Assembly: GCA_002839095.1 (NCBI GenBank) | Contig: PGXL01000005.1 | Location: 1-64,000 of the forward strand | Source of the DNA: Tenericutes bacterium HGW-Tenericutes-2 | Lineage (GTDB): Bacteria > Bacillota_I > Bacilli_A > Acholeplasmatales > Acholeplasmataceae | Reading direction: 5' to 3' | DNA: 64,000 bases | Shown here: positions 1 to 9,016 of the stretch, in pieces | How positions within the stretch are numbered: position 1 is the stretch's first letter | Layout of the letters: each line of letters opens with the position of its first letter | Notes under the pieces: generated by a model | Told to the model about the DNA's origin: nothing | What the model saw: the letters and a program-made list of their open reading frames with translations, nothing else | Databases searched by the model: none | Made by a program: the position numbers and the translations under genes

Positions 1-145
1 TAAATTATGTTTTGTTTGTTAATAGCTCTTTTTTGTTTTTTTGTTACTTTTGATACACTCATCATCATTCAGTTTTCAAAGACCTTTTTCGCATGCCTTA
101 CGTGACGTGCTTTATCATTCTATCATTATAAAACAACCTTGTCAA
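1..145 (-). promoter_or_regulatory. rRNA operon promoter and leader
   Basis: Reading leftward, a near-consensus promoter has -35 TTGACA (140-145), a 17-nt spacer and -10 TAGAAT (117-122). About 35 nt further is a boxA-like antitermination element, CTTTGAAAACTGAAT, at 68-83, typical of Gram-positive rRNA leaders. The minus-strand sequence at positions 4-1 reads TTTA, which matches the usual first bases of mature 16S rRNA in Bacillota. I infer that an rRNA operon transcribed leftward begins at the window edge; the 16S gene itself is not visible. Confidence 0.75.
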
Positions 146-196
146 TATCCTTAGAAGAGTTTTTATCCTCTTTTATACAAGGTCTATTATATAGAG

Positions 197-281
197 TGGT
201 GGAGGGGGGCAGATTCGAACTGCCGAACCCGTAGGGAGTAGATTTACAGTCTACCGCGTTTAGCCACTTCGCTACCCCTCC
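197..281 (-). tRNA. tRNA-Tyr (GTA)
   Basis: The minus strand folds as an 85-nt class II tRNA. The acceptor stem GGAGGGG (281-275) pairs with CCCCTCC. The anticodon stem GTAGA/TCTAC encloses a loop with anticodon GTA. There is a long variable arm and a T arm GGCAGTTCGAATCTGCC, and CCA is encoded at the 3' end. A long variable arm is normal for bacterial tRNA-Tyr. It lies upstream of the rRNA promoter but has its own promoter. Confidence 0.96.
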
Positions 282-300
282 ATTTTTGGCTTGCTTTTAT

Positions 301-329
301 ATTCTATCTTATCATTTTAAAAAAAGCAA
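301..329 (-). promoter_or_regulatory. Promoter of tRNA-Tyr
   Basis: On the minus strand -35 TTGCTT (324-329), a 17-nt spacer and -10 TAGAAT (301-306) lie about 20 nt before the tRNA 5' end. Nothing else is evident between here and the stop of the DUF951 gene at 473. Confidence 0.6.
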
Positions 330-472
330 CCACTTTTCACTTAAAATTGACTTTTTGCAAAATAAATCGCATGACAATGATGATAAAAGGCTATTTACGT
401 TATATAGTTTATAATTTCTATATGTCGTATCAGCCTCAATATAGTTGTATTTACTATGTAAGATATATTTTT

Positions 473-649
473 CTACTCTTTGGGAGTTTTAATCTTTTTA
501 TCTAATTCTGTTTTGAATACCATAATCTCACGACTACACTTAATGCATTTTATCTTTATTTCTGCACCAGTTCTAAGTACTTCCCACTCATCTGAACCAC
601 ATACATGTTTTTTTTTAGTGATAATATGGTCACCAATATTGTATTTCAT
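473..649 (-). CDS. DUF951 family protein
   Basis: A 58-residue gene starting MKYNIGDHIITKKKH and ending KTPKE. Its start overlaps the parB stop as ATGA, so it is translationally coupled to parB. The protein matches DUF951: an N-terminal small beta segment (GDHIITKKKHVCGSDEWEV), a repeated Lys/Cys-rich half (IKIKCIKCSREIMV) and three cysteines that may bind metal. Function is unknown. In Bacillota such genes commonly sit beside parB/spo0J near the origin, as here. It is the last gene of the mnmG-rsmG-parA-parB operon; no clear terminator follows. Confidence 0.88.
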   Translation of the reverse strand: MKYNIGDHIITKKKHVCGSDEWEVLRTGAEIKIKCIKCSREIMVFKTELDKKIKTPKE

Positions 650-1473
650 TTTTTTAGTAACCTCTCTATTGTCTCTTGAATTTTTTCCTCGCTACAATAG
701 ATTACTATTTTTTTATCGTCGATCTTAACTTTTTGGCCGAACAAAGATGAAAGTTTTGTTTCTTGATCGTTATATTTAGCAACTACCACTCTTTTAATTT
801 TATTTGTTTTTTCTTCAATCATTGTTAATTCTTCAATTTGTCTAACACTTAATTGATTTTCAACGATTTTATGCGCTAATTTAATAACTTGTTTAGGATC
901 CTCTAGTTTGCTTAAAGCTCTTGCATGCCCCATGCTAATTTGAGAAGTCAATAGCATTTGTTGTACTTCGTGAGGTAAATTCAATAATCCCAGTGTATTT
1001 GTCACATGAGATCTACTTTTCCCTACTTTTGCTGCAAGTTCAGCTTGAGTTAACTTAAGATTATTCATCACGATTTTATAGGCTTCAGCTTCTTCAATTG
1101 GAGTTAAATTCTCGCGCTGTAGATTTTCAGCTAGTGCTATTTCAGCTACTTTTGCTTCTTCATATTGTCTTATTATTGAAGGGATTGATTTTAAGCCTAC
1201 CTTTTGTGCAGCTCTAAATCTTCTTTCTCCAGAAACTATAATATAGCCTTGTTTTACTTTTTTTAATATAATCGGTTGAAATACACCATGCTCTTTGATT
1301 GATTGAGCAAGCTCGTTGATTTTATCTTCATCGAATATTCGACGTGGTTGAAAAGGATTAGGTTTTATAGAAACTAGTGAGATTTCCTCAATAATTTCTC
1401 CTTCTAGTACTTCATCAACGTGATGTTCACTTAAAAGATCTGAAAATGTTCGTGCCTTTTTATCATTACTCAT
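646..1473 (-). CDS. parB: ParB/Spo0J chromosome partitioning protein
   Basis: A 275-residue CTPase DNA clamp that loads at parS and organises the origin region. The order is an N-terminal ParB/nuclease-like domain with the CTP-binding motif GERRFRAA, the ENLQREN segment, a helix-turn-helix (TQAELAAKVGKSRSHVTN) and a C-terminal dimerisation domain. An upstream in-frame TTG at 1485 is possible, but the ATG at 1473 (MSNDKKA) fits the family better; the AAGGAG inside the parA end is about 13 nt away. It overlaps the end of parA. A matching parS site lies at 60225-60240, across the origin. Confidence 0.95.
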   Translation of the reverse strand: MSNDKKARTFSDLLSEHHVDEVLEGEIIEEISLVSIKPNPFQPRRIFDEDKINELAQSIKEHGVFQPIILKKVKQGYIIVSGERRFRAAQKVGLKSIPSIIRQYEEAKVAEIALAENLQRENLTPIEEAEAYKIVMNNLKLTQAELAAKVGKSRSHVTNTLGLLNLPHEVQQMLLTSQISMGHARALSKLEDPKQVIKLAHKIVENQLSVRQIEELTMIEEKTNKIKRVVVAKYNDQETKLSSLFGQKVKIDDKKIVIYCSEEKIQETIERLLKK

Positions 1474-2236
1474 TTTTAAGTACAATCTCCTTTGCTAAAG
1501 ATTTATACAACTTAGCAGCTGGTGACTTTGGTGCAAATGTAAGAACTGGTAATCCATAAGTTGGGGCTACTTGTGCTGCTACATTACTCGTAATAATGGT
1601 GTCAAATACACCTTCTTTAAAATAATCTTTAATTTCATGTACAATTTCCCAACCAGCTTTTGTTCTTTTATCCAGCATGGTTAGCAGAACACCTTCAATT
1701 TCAAGCATCTTGTTGTTGACCTTTTGCTTCTTTTGCACAATTCGAATTGTATTGAGTAGTTGTGTGAGGCCGTCTATAGCGAGAAATTGACACTGTACGG
1801 GGATTAAAACTGAATTTGAGGCATAGAGAGCACTTAAGGTTAAAAGCCCTAACGAAGGTGGACAATCGATAATAATAAAATCATATTCATCTACAATTTG
1901 ATTCAATTTATGACTTAATATATATTCTCTATCTTCATGGTCTAATCTTACCTCTATGTGAGCAAGCTCAATTGTTGCAGGAATAACATCTAAATTGATG
2001 TCATGCAAATGAATCACCGATTCATGAATTGTTTTATCACCAAGTAGTACGTCAAAAATAGTCGAATATAGCATGCTTCGATTAATTCCTAAACTAGTTG
2101 TGGTGCTCGCTTGAGGATCGAAATCGACGAGTAAAACACGTTTATTGTGTTCAGCGAGAGCTGCAGAAAGATTAACACTTGTTGTTGTTTTACCAACTCC
2201 ACCTTTTTGATTGGATACAGCTATGATCTTTCCCAT
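1466..2236 (-). CDS. parA: ParA/Soj chromosome partitioning ATPase
   Basis: A 256-residue ParA-family ATPase that partners ParB in origin segregation and, in Bacillus, modulates DnaA. A deviant Walker A (KGGVGKTT) is near residue 11, Walker A' (LLVDFDPQASTT) near 36-47, and Walker B (FIIIDCPPSLG) near 120. Its full length and lack of an N-terminal HTH identify the short chromosomal Soj type. AGGAG lies 5 nt before the ATG. The 3' end overlaps parB, so the pair is coupled. Confidence 0.95.
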   Translation of the reverse strand: MGKIIAVSNQKGGVGKTTTSVNLSAALAEHNKRVLLVDFDPQASTTTSLGINRSMLYSTIFDVLLGDKTIHESVIHLHDINLDVIPATIELAHIEVRLDHEDREYILSHKLNQIVDEYDFIIIDCPPSLGLLTLSALYASNSVLIPVQCQFLAIDGLTQLLNTIRIVQKKQKVNNKMLEIEGVLLTMLDKRTKAGWEIVHEIKDYFKEGVFDTIITSNVAAQVAPTYGLPVLTFAPKSPAAKLYKSLAKEIVLKNE

Positions 2237-2257
2237 TATTGCTCCTATTCTAGTACT

Positions 2258-2956
2258 TTATAAAGGTTTCTTTGTCATCAGTACAAATGATCTTGGATAA
2301 CCACTAACTTGCTTGATTTTTTTAATTATAATATGAACTCTATACCCAAGGTTTAATGGCAAATCAAATGCTTTGATATCCATAATCTCACCACCGAGTA
2401 TCTTAATTCCATTCCGCGACTCATTGAGCTCTTCCTCATAGTTTTGAGCCTTTAAGCCTATAAAATAACCATTCTTTTTAATCATAGGAATTCCCATTTC
2501 AGTAATTAAAGACATGTGACCTAAAGCTCGTGCAGTAACCAAATCAAATTTATTTTGATTCTTCAATGCATAGAACTCGACTCGATCATGAATCATCTCG
2601 ATTTTACTTAAATCTAGCTTTGCGACTAAATTTTCAAGAAAAACAATTCTTTTATTTAATGAATCAACAATAGTTACTTCTAGATGTGGATACATTATTT
2701 TTAGAGGAATGCTGGGAAAACCTGCGCCAGCTCCCATGTCACATAGAGTTTGAACTTGGTTCATATCTATTGTGTTAGCCAGAGTTAGTGAGTCATAAAA
2801 ATGTTTATAGTACACTTCTGTTTCATCAACAATTCTTGTTAAATTGGTTATTTTGTTATATTCAATCAGATACTGATAGTATACATCAAACATTTTTTGA
2901 TGTTCAAGTGTAAATTTGATATTTAAGAGTTTTTCTATATTATCTTTAAATGTCAT
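2258..2956 (-). CDS. rsmG: 16S rRNA (guanine-N7)-methyltransferase RsmG
   Basis: A 232-residue SAM-dependent methyltransferase that modifies m7G527 in helix 18 of 16S rRNA. The SAM-binding loop is visible as [13 protein letters not shown] (about residues 72-84), followed by TIVDSLNKR and the VTARALG motif. It overlaps the end of mnmG by 11 nt and is followed by parA, the conserved mnmG-rsmG-soj-spo0J order near Bacillota origins. The tail ([13 protein letters not shown]) is family-typical. Confidence 0.95.
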   Translation of the reverse strand: MTFKDNIEKLLNIKFTLEHQKMFDVYYQYLIEYNKITNLTRIVDETEVYYKHFYDSLTLANTIDMNQVQTLCDMGAGAGFPSIPLKIMYPHLEVTIVDSLNKRIVFLENLVAKLDLSKIEMIHDRVEFYALKNQNKFDLVTARALGHMSLITEMGIPMIKKNGYFIGLKAQNYEEELNESRNGIKILGGEIMDIKAFDLPLNLGYRVHIIIKKIKQVSGYPRSFVLMTKKPL

Positions 2957-4811
2957 GGTTAAAACTTCCTGATTCTAGATAAACTAATAAAACTGAAATA
3001 TCTGCAGGATTTACGCCAGATATTCTTGATGCCTGTCCAAGAGTTTTTGGTCTGATTTTATTTAATTTTTCTCGACTCTCAGAAGAGATGTTGCGTATCG
3101 CATTGTAATTGATGATATCTGGAATAATTTTATCTTCTAAACGAAGCATTTTATCAGCTTCTCTAATGGCTTTTTGAATATAGCCTTCATACTTAACTTT
3201 TATTTCCAATTGTTCCATTGCATCATCATTATAAGGATGCTCTAGAAAATGTTTAATGACTTCTTTACTTATTTCTGGTCTTTTTAATAAATCAGCTAAA
3301 CTAATTGCCTCATAAATAGGAGCAGACCCAAGTGATCCTAAAAAAGCATTATTGTCCTTGGTTGGCATCACTCTATATTTAGTAACATATTCAAAAAGTT
3401 CATTATATTCTTGTTTCTTATCTAAATATTTTTGATAGGTTTCTTCATTGATCAGACCTATTTTATATCCATAATCTCTAAGTCTCAAATCCGCATTATC
3501 ATGACGTAATAATAATCTATGCTCTGCTCTAGATGTAAGTAAACGATATGGTTCTAAGGTCCCTTTTGTAACAAGGTCATCAATTAAAACTCCAATATAA
3601 GCTTCATGACGATGCAAAATCAGTGGTGCATCACCTTTAACTCGTAATCCAGCATTGATACCTGCCATCAAGCCTTGACCTGCAGCTTCTTCATAACCAC
3701 TAGTTCCGTTGATTTGACCTGCGCAATATAGATTTTTAATTTTTTTAGTTTCCAATGTTGGAAATAATTGAATTGGGTTAATCGCATCATATTCAATAGC
3801 GTAAGCATATCTAATGATTTTTACATTTTCTAATCCTGGAATAGTTTTAATCATTTGTTCCTGGATGTGTCTTGGAAGACTTGTAGAAAATCCTTGAACA
3901 TACATTTCATCGAGTTCCATGCTTTCTGGTTCAATAAAAATTTGATGTCTTTCCTTATCGAAAAATCTCACAACTTTATCTTCGATTGATGGACAATATC
4001 TTGGCCCGACACCTTCAACTATCCCACCATACATTGCAGATTCATCTAAATTCATTGTTATAATCTGGTGAGTTTCTAAAGACGTGTGTGTCAAATAACA
4101 ATATTCATGTGGGTTTTCATCGTAGTATTTTCCATCTAAGCTGAATGTTTGTCCTTCATCATCACCAGGTTGAATCAACATTTTTGAATAATCAACACTA
4201 TCTCTTGCTATTCTTGGAGGTGTCCCTGTTTTTAAACGAACGACATCAAAACCTAATTCTTTTAACTGTTTGCTGATGCCAAAAGTAGTTGGTTCTCCAT
4301 GTGGACCACCAGTAGTTTTTTCTTTACCTATAAGTATATTGCTGCTCAAATAGGTTCCTGTAGTTAAAATAATTGTCTTTCCAAAAATCTTTTCACCATT
4401 TTTAAGGATAATACCTTTGACTTCGTGATCTTCAACAATCATATGATCGACTAATGCTTCCACAAGAGTTAAATTTTTTGTTTCTTTTAAAACTCTCAAC
4501 ATTATTTTTGGATATTTAATTTTATCGATTTGTGCACGAAGTGCACGAACAGCAGGACCCTTAGATGCATTAAGCATTTTGATCTGAATTTGACCTTCAT
4601 CTGCACTTTTTGCCATTTGTCCACCTAAAGCATCGATCTCACGAACCACTATTCCTTTAGCTGGTCCTCCAATTGAAGGATTACAAGGCAAAGAAGCAAC
4701 CTTTGTGAGGTTGCCTGTAACTAAAACAGTATTCAAATTCATACGAGCCATGGCGAGTGCAGCTTCTATTCCAGCATGTCCTCCACCAACAACAATTCCA
4801 TCATAAATCAT
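2946..4811 (-). CDS. mnmG: tRNA uridine-34 carboxymethylaminomethyl modification protein MnmG (GidA)
   Basis: A 621-residue FAD protein that, with MnmE, installs the cmnm5 group on wobble U34 of tRNAs. The N-terminal dinucleotide-binding motif is [12 protein letters not shown]. The family signature [15 protein letters not shown] is near residue 42, and a second FAD motif, [12 protein letters not shown], is near 370. Length is normal. MnmE is not in this window. The start is supported by GAAGAAG about 8 nt upstream. It heads the mnmG-rsmG-parA-parB-DUF951 run, 16 nt downstream of tkt. Confidence 0.96.
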   Translation of the reverse strand: MIYDGIVVGGGHAGIEAALAMARMNLNTVLVTGNLTKVASLPCNPSIGGPAKGIVVREIDALGGQMAKSADEGQIQIKMLNASKGPAVRALRAQIDKIKYPKIMLRVLKETKNLTLVEALVDHMIVEDHEVKGIILKNGEKIFGKTIILTTGTYLSSNILIGKEKTTGGPHGEPTTFGISKQLKELGFDVVRLKTGTPPRIARDSVDYSKMLIQPGDDEGQTFSLDGKYYDENPHEYCYLTHTSLETHQIITMNLDESAMYGGIVEGVGPRYCPSIEDKVVRFFDKERHQIFIEPESMELDEMYVQGFSTSLPRHIQEQMIKTIPGLENVKIIRYAYAIEYDAINPIQLFPTLETKKIKNLYCAGQINGTSGYEEAAGQGLMAGINAGLRVKGDAPLILHRHEAYIGVLIDDLVTKGTLEPYRLLTSRAEHRLLLRHDNADLRLRDYGYKIGLINEETYQKYLDKKQEYNELFEYVTKYRVMPTKDNNAFLGSLGSAPIYEAISLADLLKRPEISKEVIKHFLEHPYNDDAMEQLEIKVKYEGYIQKAIREADKMLRLEDKIIPDIINYNAIRNISSESREKLNKIRPKTLGQASRISGVNPADISVLLVYLESGSFNHDI

Positions 4812-4827
4812 TTAACCACTTCTTCTT

Positions 4828-6780
4828 TTAAATTACTTTTTTCAAAAAGTATTCAGACACTTTTTCTTTATTGAAGTTAAAGTGTTCAAGTGCTTGTTCT
4901 AATGGCGCACTTACACCAAATGTATCGATGCAATAAACGTGTTGAGTATATTTATACCATGAAAGACTGCTTCCCATTTCAATGGCAAGTGTCTTCACAC
5001 TCTTAGGTAAAATCTCTTTTTTATACTTTAATGTTTGTTTTTCAAATAAGTAATGAGATGGCATACTGACCACTCTTACAAATTTGCCTTGTTCCTTTAA
5101 TAATTTTTGTGCTTCAACAGCAAGTCCTACTTCTGATCCAGAAGCAAGTAGAATGCCATCAAGTTTACCCTCTTCCATTGAAACAACATACGCTCCCTTA
5201 GAAACACCCTCATATGAGGTTGTCTTCAAATTATCAACATTTTGTCTTGTTAAAATAATTGAAGTTGGTGTATTTGTTGACTCAACAGCAATTTTCCAAG
5301 CAGCCAGCGTCTCATTAGCATCCGCTGGACGAATCACATTGAAGTGAGGGATTGCTCTTAATCCTGCAAGCTGTTCGATTGGTTGGTGTGTTGGACCATC
5401 TTCACCTACTGCAATTGTATCATGTGAAAAGACAAAGATAGATGGGATTTGCATGATTGCAGAAAGTCGAAGAGCTGGTTTCATATAATCACTAAAGACA
5501 AAGAATGCTCCACCAAAAACCTTTAATCCACCATGCAATGTCATACCATTTACGATAGCACCCATAGCATGCTCTCTAACACCAAAATTTAGATTTCTTG
5601 CCAATCTATTATCCTTATTATAATGGCCATCTGCACCTTTAGCTTTTGTTGATGCTGTTAGGTCAGCTGAACCGCCGATAATATTTAGATATTTCTCAGA
5701 AAGTTTGTTTAATACTTTCCCACTTATGTTTCTAGTAGCATCCTTAGCAGATGAAACTTCAGATGTGAAATCATTTAAATCAACTTGAATTTTATTTTCA
5801 ATGAATTCGTTAAACAAAGCATAATCTTTTGGAAATTGTGCTTTATAATTGTTAACTAATTCTTTCCATTTTTTATGGACACGTTGTCCACGAAGTGTTA
5901 CTTTCTTTCTAAAATGGTCATAAATATCAGAAGTTATCTCAAAGGGTTTGTATTCCCAATTTAAATTTTTTCTTAATAAATCAGCTTCTGCAAAACCAAT
6001 TGGAGCACCGTGCACTTTGGATGTTCCAGCAAGTGATGTTCCATAACCAATGGTAGTTTTTACTTCAATTAATGTTGGTTTGTTTAATTCTTTTTTAGCT
6101 TTGATAATTGCTTTATTGATTGAGGAAAGGTCATTTCCATCTGCAACGTGTAAATATTGCCATCCCATAGCTTCAAACTTATTTTTATGATTCTCGCTAT
6201 ATGCCATGGAGACTTTTCCGTCTAGTTGAATGTCATTTGAATCAAATAAGACAATGAGTTTACCTAATCCTAAGTGTCCAGCCAGACTTATAGATTCTAG
6301 TGCAACGCCTTCTTGAAGGTCACCATCTCCACAAATAACGTAAGTGTAATGATCTACAATATTGAATCCTTCTTTATTAAATCTCGCAGCTAAATGTGTT
6401 TCAGCAATTGCCATACCCACAGCATTAGAAATGCCCTGTCCTAGTGGTCCACTTGTTGTTTCAACACCATCAGTATGACCATATTCAGGATGCCCTGGAG
6501 TATTGCCAATCTGTCTAAATCTTTTTAGGTCTTCAATTGATATTTTGTAACCTGATAAATGATTAAGTGCATATAAAAGCATTGAGCCATGACCAGCAGA
6601 TAGTATAAAACGATCTCTATTAATCCATTTTGTATCTTTAACGTCAACATTTAAATGTTCAGTGAATAATTTATATGCCATTGGAGCAGATCCAAGAACA
6701 ATTCCTGGGTGTCCGCTATTTGCTACATTGATTGCGTCTACACCTAAAAAGCGTATCGCATTAATTGCTTTCTGTTCCAT
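4828..6780 (-). CDS. tkt: Transketolase
   Basis: A 650-residue thiamine-diphosphate enzyme that moves two-carbon units between pentose and triose/hexose phosphates. N-terminal ThDP motif GDGDLQEG (about residues 143-150), HGS near 65, a middle Pyr domain with NFGVREHAMG, and the GEDGPTHQPIEQLAGLRA loop are present. The chosen ATG (MEQKAINAIRFLGVD) has GCGAGGAT 4-10 nt upstream; a longer frame to 6816 has no better site. The start lies inside the end of the preceding membrane gene (20-nt overlap), so the two are coupled. Confidence 0.95.
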   Translation of the reverse strand: MEQKAINAIRFLGVDAINVANSGHPGIVLGSAPMAYKLFTEHLNVDVKDTKWINRDRFILSAGHGSMLLYALNHLSGYKISIEDLKRFRQIGNTPGHPEYGHTDGVETTSGPLGQGISNAVGMAIAETHLAARFNKEGFNIVDHYTYVICGDGDLQEGVALESISLAGHLGLGKLIVLFDSNDIQLDGKVSMAYSENHKNKFEAMGWQYLHVADGNDLSSINKAIIKAKKELNKPTLIEVKTTIGYGTSLAGTSKVHGAPIGFAEADLLRKNLNWEYKPFEITSDIYDHFRKKVTLRGQRVHKKWKELVNNYKAQFPKDYALFNEFIENKIQVDLNDFTSEVSSAKDATRNISGKVLNKLSEKYLNIIGGSADLTASTKAKGADGHYNKDNRLARNLNFGVREHAMGAIVNGMTLHGGLKVFGGAFFVFSDYMKPALRLSAIMQIPSIFVFSHDTIAVGEDGPTHQPIEQLAGLRAIPHFNVIRPADANETLAAWKIAVESTNTPTSIILTRQNVDNLKTTSYEGVSKGAYVVSMEEGKLDGILLASGSEVGLAVEAQKLLKEQGKFVRVVSMPSHYLFEKQTLKYKKEILPKSVKTLAIEMGSSLSWYKYTQHVYCIDTFGVSAPLEQALEHFNFNKEKVSEYFLKKVI

Positions 6781-7408
6781 TTTTATCCTCGCTATTGTTT
6801 TCATCTGAATTTTCAACTATAGTAACTTCTTCTTGTTCAGTTACTGGTTCTTCATTGAATTTGAAGTATTCTTGATAGTGATCTTCCTGAGACTTAACTA
6901 AGCCATCAAATCTTTCATTACCTAAAAACTCTCTAATTTTATCTTGAGCAACTTTGTTTTCTTCACGAACTTTTTTATTAACTAAGCGTCCTTGAACCAT
7001 GTTACTTATAACCACTAATACAATCATTCCTAATAGAATAGGTAGAGTTTGCTCTGGGAATACCATTGTAGCTACACCAGCAACAATTATATACAATATA
7101 AATGTTGGTATAATAAACCACATGTTAATCTTTTTACTTAGCGTTCCGACTTTTTCTAAGAATGTTAGCCAAATTAGATTTACTTCAGGTTGATAGAAGT
7201 CTTTTAATGCTTCATAATATTTAGATTCAATTAAAACCTTGTAATTATATCCATCTGATGTCCAAATAGCAAATCGTCCTCGAGATGCAAATTGAAATAA
7301 GAATGGTGTGTCATTCATATAGTGAAATTCTATTGTTTTTCCGTTTGCGTCCTGGGTCTCAAAAGGCTCACCAGTTAGCTGTTTATATACCTTGGGATTT
7401 AGTTTCAT
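6761..7408 (-). CDS. Uncharacterised two-TM membrane protein
   Basis: A 215-residue protein I do not recognise. An N-terminal soluble part of about 95 residues precedes two adjacent hydrophobic helices (IIPTFILYIIVAGVATMVF and ILLGMIVLVVISNMV, about 98-137). A charged C-terminal tail rich in Glu and Asn follows (VTIVENSDENNSEDKN). GGAGG lies 8 nt before the ATG. It is downstream of the SRP RNA and overlaps tkt by 20 nt. No catalytic motif is seen. Confidence 0.75.
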   Translation of the reverse strand: MKLNPKVYKQLTGEPFETQDANGKTIEFHYMNDTPFLFQFASRGRFAIWTSDGYNYKVLIESKYYEALKDFYQPEVNLIWLTFLEKVGTLSKKINMWFIIPTFILYIIVAGVATMVFPEQTLPILLGMIVLVVISNMVQGRLVNKKVREENKVAQDKIREFLGNERFDGLVKSQEDHYQEYFKFNEEPVTEQEEVTIVENSDENNSEDKNGTESN

Positions 7409-7492
7409 AAGTCATTCCTCCATTATTTTTATTATATCATCATATAGTATTATACACGATGTTTATGTGAAAACACACATGAGAAACAAAAT

Positions 7493-7596
7493 CCCCATCA
7501 AGCATCATCACCCACATAATAGAAATGCTTATGGCTGCTTCAATCAAGACCTGACCAGGTTCACAAGTTACTATTGAGTGATGATGCTTGATGGGG
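7493..7596 (-). ncRNA. ffs: Signal recognition particle RNA (small, 4.5S-like)
   Basis: The minus strand carries the conserved SRP helix 8 core, ACCTGGTCAGGTCTTGATTGAAGCAGCC, within a rod closed by CCCCATCAAGCATCATCAC (7596-7578) pairing with GTGATGATGCTTGATGGGG at the 3' end. The length of about 104 nt means no Alu domain, unlike the roughly 270-nt Bacillus scRNA. It follows tadA by 8 nt, the same neighbour as in Bacillus. A loose T-rich stretch after the rod may terminate it. Confidence 0.95.
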
Positions 7597-7604
7597 AATT
7601 TATA

Positions 7605-8072
7605 TTATTTTTCTCTGAGTTTCTTAAAGAAAGACTTCAATAATTCTTGACTTTCTTCTGCCATCATTCCAGAAACCACTTGAATTTGGTGATTAAATGG
7701 AATTTCCATAAGATTTATTACACTACCAACTGCACCAGCTTTTGGATCTTTGGCTCCGTAATAAAGGTTTTTGATGCGTGACTGAATCATCGCACCAGCA
7801 CACATTTGGCATGGCTCCATTGTAACATAAACATCACAATCTTCCAATCTCCAACTGCCTATTTTTTTCGCAGCCTTCATCATAGCGAGAAATTCTGCGT
7901 GTGCATGAAAAGATTGCATTTGTTCTCTTTTATTATATGCTCTCGCTATAATTTTATTTTGATAAACAACAACCGCTCCGACAGGAACTTCATTCTCAAG
8001 TTCTGCTTTTTTAGCTTCCTTAAAGGCTGCCTTCATAAACTTATAATTTTTTTGGTTTTCCTGGGACTTCAT
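7605..8072 (-). CDS. tadA: tRNA-specific adenosine deaminase TadA
   Basis: A 155-residue zinc deaminase that converts A34 to inosine in tRNA-Arg(ACG). The zinc/catalytic motif HAE (in [10 protein letters not shown]) and PCQMCAGA supply the ligands; VPVGAVVV is the usual N-terminal strand. The start is uncertain. This ATG gives [13 protein letters not shown], close to family length, but has no clear ribosome site. ATGs at 8096 and 8105 have AGGAG upstream but lie inside tdk, where those bases encode conserved Tdk residues. It overlaps the tdk end. Confidence 0.93.
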   Translation of the reverse strand: MKSQENQKNYKFMKAAFKEAKKAELENEVPVGAVVVYQNKIIARAYNKREQMQSFHAHAEFLAMMKAAKKIGSWRLEDCDVYVTMEPCQMCAGAMIQSRIKNLYYGAKDPKAGAVGSVINLMEIPFNHQIQVVSGMMAEESQELLKSFFKKLREK

Positions 8073-8631
8073 GATAATGTCTTGATCTAGGCTCATAAGA
8101 TTCATTTGCTCCTACTAAAATGATTGGATCATTATAGTTTGCCGGTTTACCATTAATAATACGCTGAGTTCTAGTTGCTGGTAACCCACTCTTTACACAA
8201 ATAGCTGTCAGTTTGGTTACAAACTCAGCTCTAGCAAGTAATTGAGGCATTGGTCCAAATGGTTCTCCTCTAAAATCGCTGTCCAATCCACCAACAATAA
8301 CACGAATGCCTTTATCAGCAAGATTTTCAGCAATTTCGATAATATCATTGTCAAAAAATTGAACCTCGTCAATAACAACTGCATTTGTATCCTCTTTAAT
8401 ATAACTTAAGATTTCAACACTTTTATCAATGATGACAGAAGGTTTTTTTGAAAGGTTATGCGATACGATTTCTTCTAATGCATATCTAGTGTCAATTTTA
8501 GGCTTAAATACTAAGACATTTTGTTTTGCATATTCAAGTCTTTTGATGCGTCGAATCAACTCTTCAGTTTTACCTGCAAACATTGGTCCGCAAACTACTT
8601 CAATAAACCCATTCTTATATGTATGATACAT
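8041..8631 (-). CDS. tdk: Thymidine kinase
   Basis: A 196-residue type II thymidine kinase that phosphorylates thymidine for salvage. The P-loop [14 protein letters not shown] is at the N-terminus, Walker [10 protein letters not shown] in the middle, and [14 protein letters not shown] is the family lasso region. It lacks the usual CXXC zinc pair near [15 protein letters not shown]: one Cys is visible there and the partner cysteines seem absent. The ATG at 8631 (MYHTYKNGF) has AAAGGGGA 5-12 nt upstream and is preferred to the longer frame at 8655. Confidence 0.94.
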   Translation of the reverse strand: MYHTYKNGFIEVVCGPMFAGKTEELIRRIKRLEYAKQNVLVFKPKIDTRYALEEIVSHNLSKKPSVIIDKSVEILSYIKEDTNAVVIDEVQFFDNDIIEIAENLADKGIRVIVGGLDSDFRGEPFGPMPQLLARAEFVTKLTAICVKSGLPATRTQRIINGKPANYNDPIILVGANESYEPRSRHYHEVPGKPKKL

Positions 8632-8668
8632 AGCAAAATCCCCTTTATTATGCATTTTTTTAATAAAA

Positions 8669-8689
8669 AACGTGACGATTGATCACGTT
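8669..8689 (-). terminator. Terminator after rpmE
   Basis: On the minus strand AACGTGA and TCACGTT form a 7-bp stem around a 7-nt loop, followed by TTTTATT. It separates rpmE from tdk. Confidence 0.75.
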
Positions 8690-8699
8690 ATTTGTTGTG

Positions 8700-8912
8700 T
8701 TACTTCTTCTCGTTCATGCCGTAACGTTTATTGAATTTTTCAACACGTCCAGCTGCTTGAATAAATGTTTGTTGTCCTGTGTAGAATGGGTGACAGTTTG
8801 AACAAGTATCGATACGGAAATTAGTTGCCGTAGTACCTACTTCAAATTCATGACCGCATGTTGCACATTTTACTTTGGATACGTTATATTTTGGGTGAAT
8901 TCCTGGTTTCAT
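8700..8912 (-). CDS. rpmE: 50S ribosomal protein L31
   Basis: A 70-residue L31 of the zinc-binding (C+) type, with CATCGHEF and CSNCHPF supplying the cysteines. The start at [10 protein letters not shown] follows AAGGAG with 8-nt spacing; an in-frame upstream ATG at 8933 is less likely. It is a single-gene unit with its own promoter and terminator. A small ATGAC/GTCAT hairpin lies in the leader. Confidence 0.96.
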   Translation of the reverse strand: MKPGIHPKYNVSKVKCATCGHEFEVGTTATNFRIDTCSNCHPFYTGQQTFIQAAGRVEKFNKRYGMNEKK

Positions 8913-8964
8913 TTTCTTTTCTCCTTCCGCCATGACAAAAAGTCATAGTAAGTTTAGCGCATTC

Positions 8965-8993
8965 ATTATATCATTCAATATTTTATTAATCAA
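8965..8993 (-). promoter_or_regulatory. Promoter of rpmE
   Basis: On the minus strand -35 TTGATT (8988-8993), a 17-nt spacer and -10 TATAAT (8965-8970) precede rpmE. Confidence 0.65.
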
Positions 8994-9016
8994 GAGATAA
9001 CAACGTATTTTTGTTT

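Noticed and set aside
480-728. Plus-strand 82-residue frame
   Set aside because: It is antisense to DUF951 and parB with no ribosome site.
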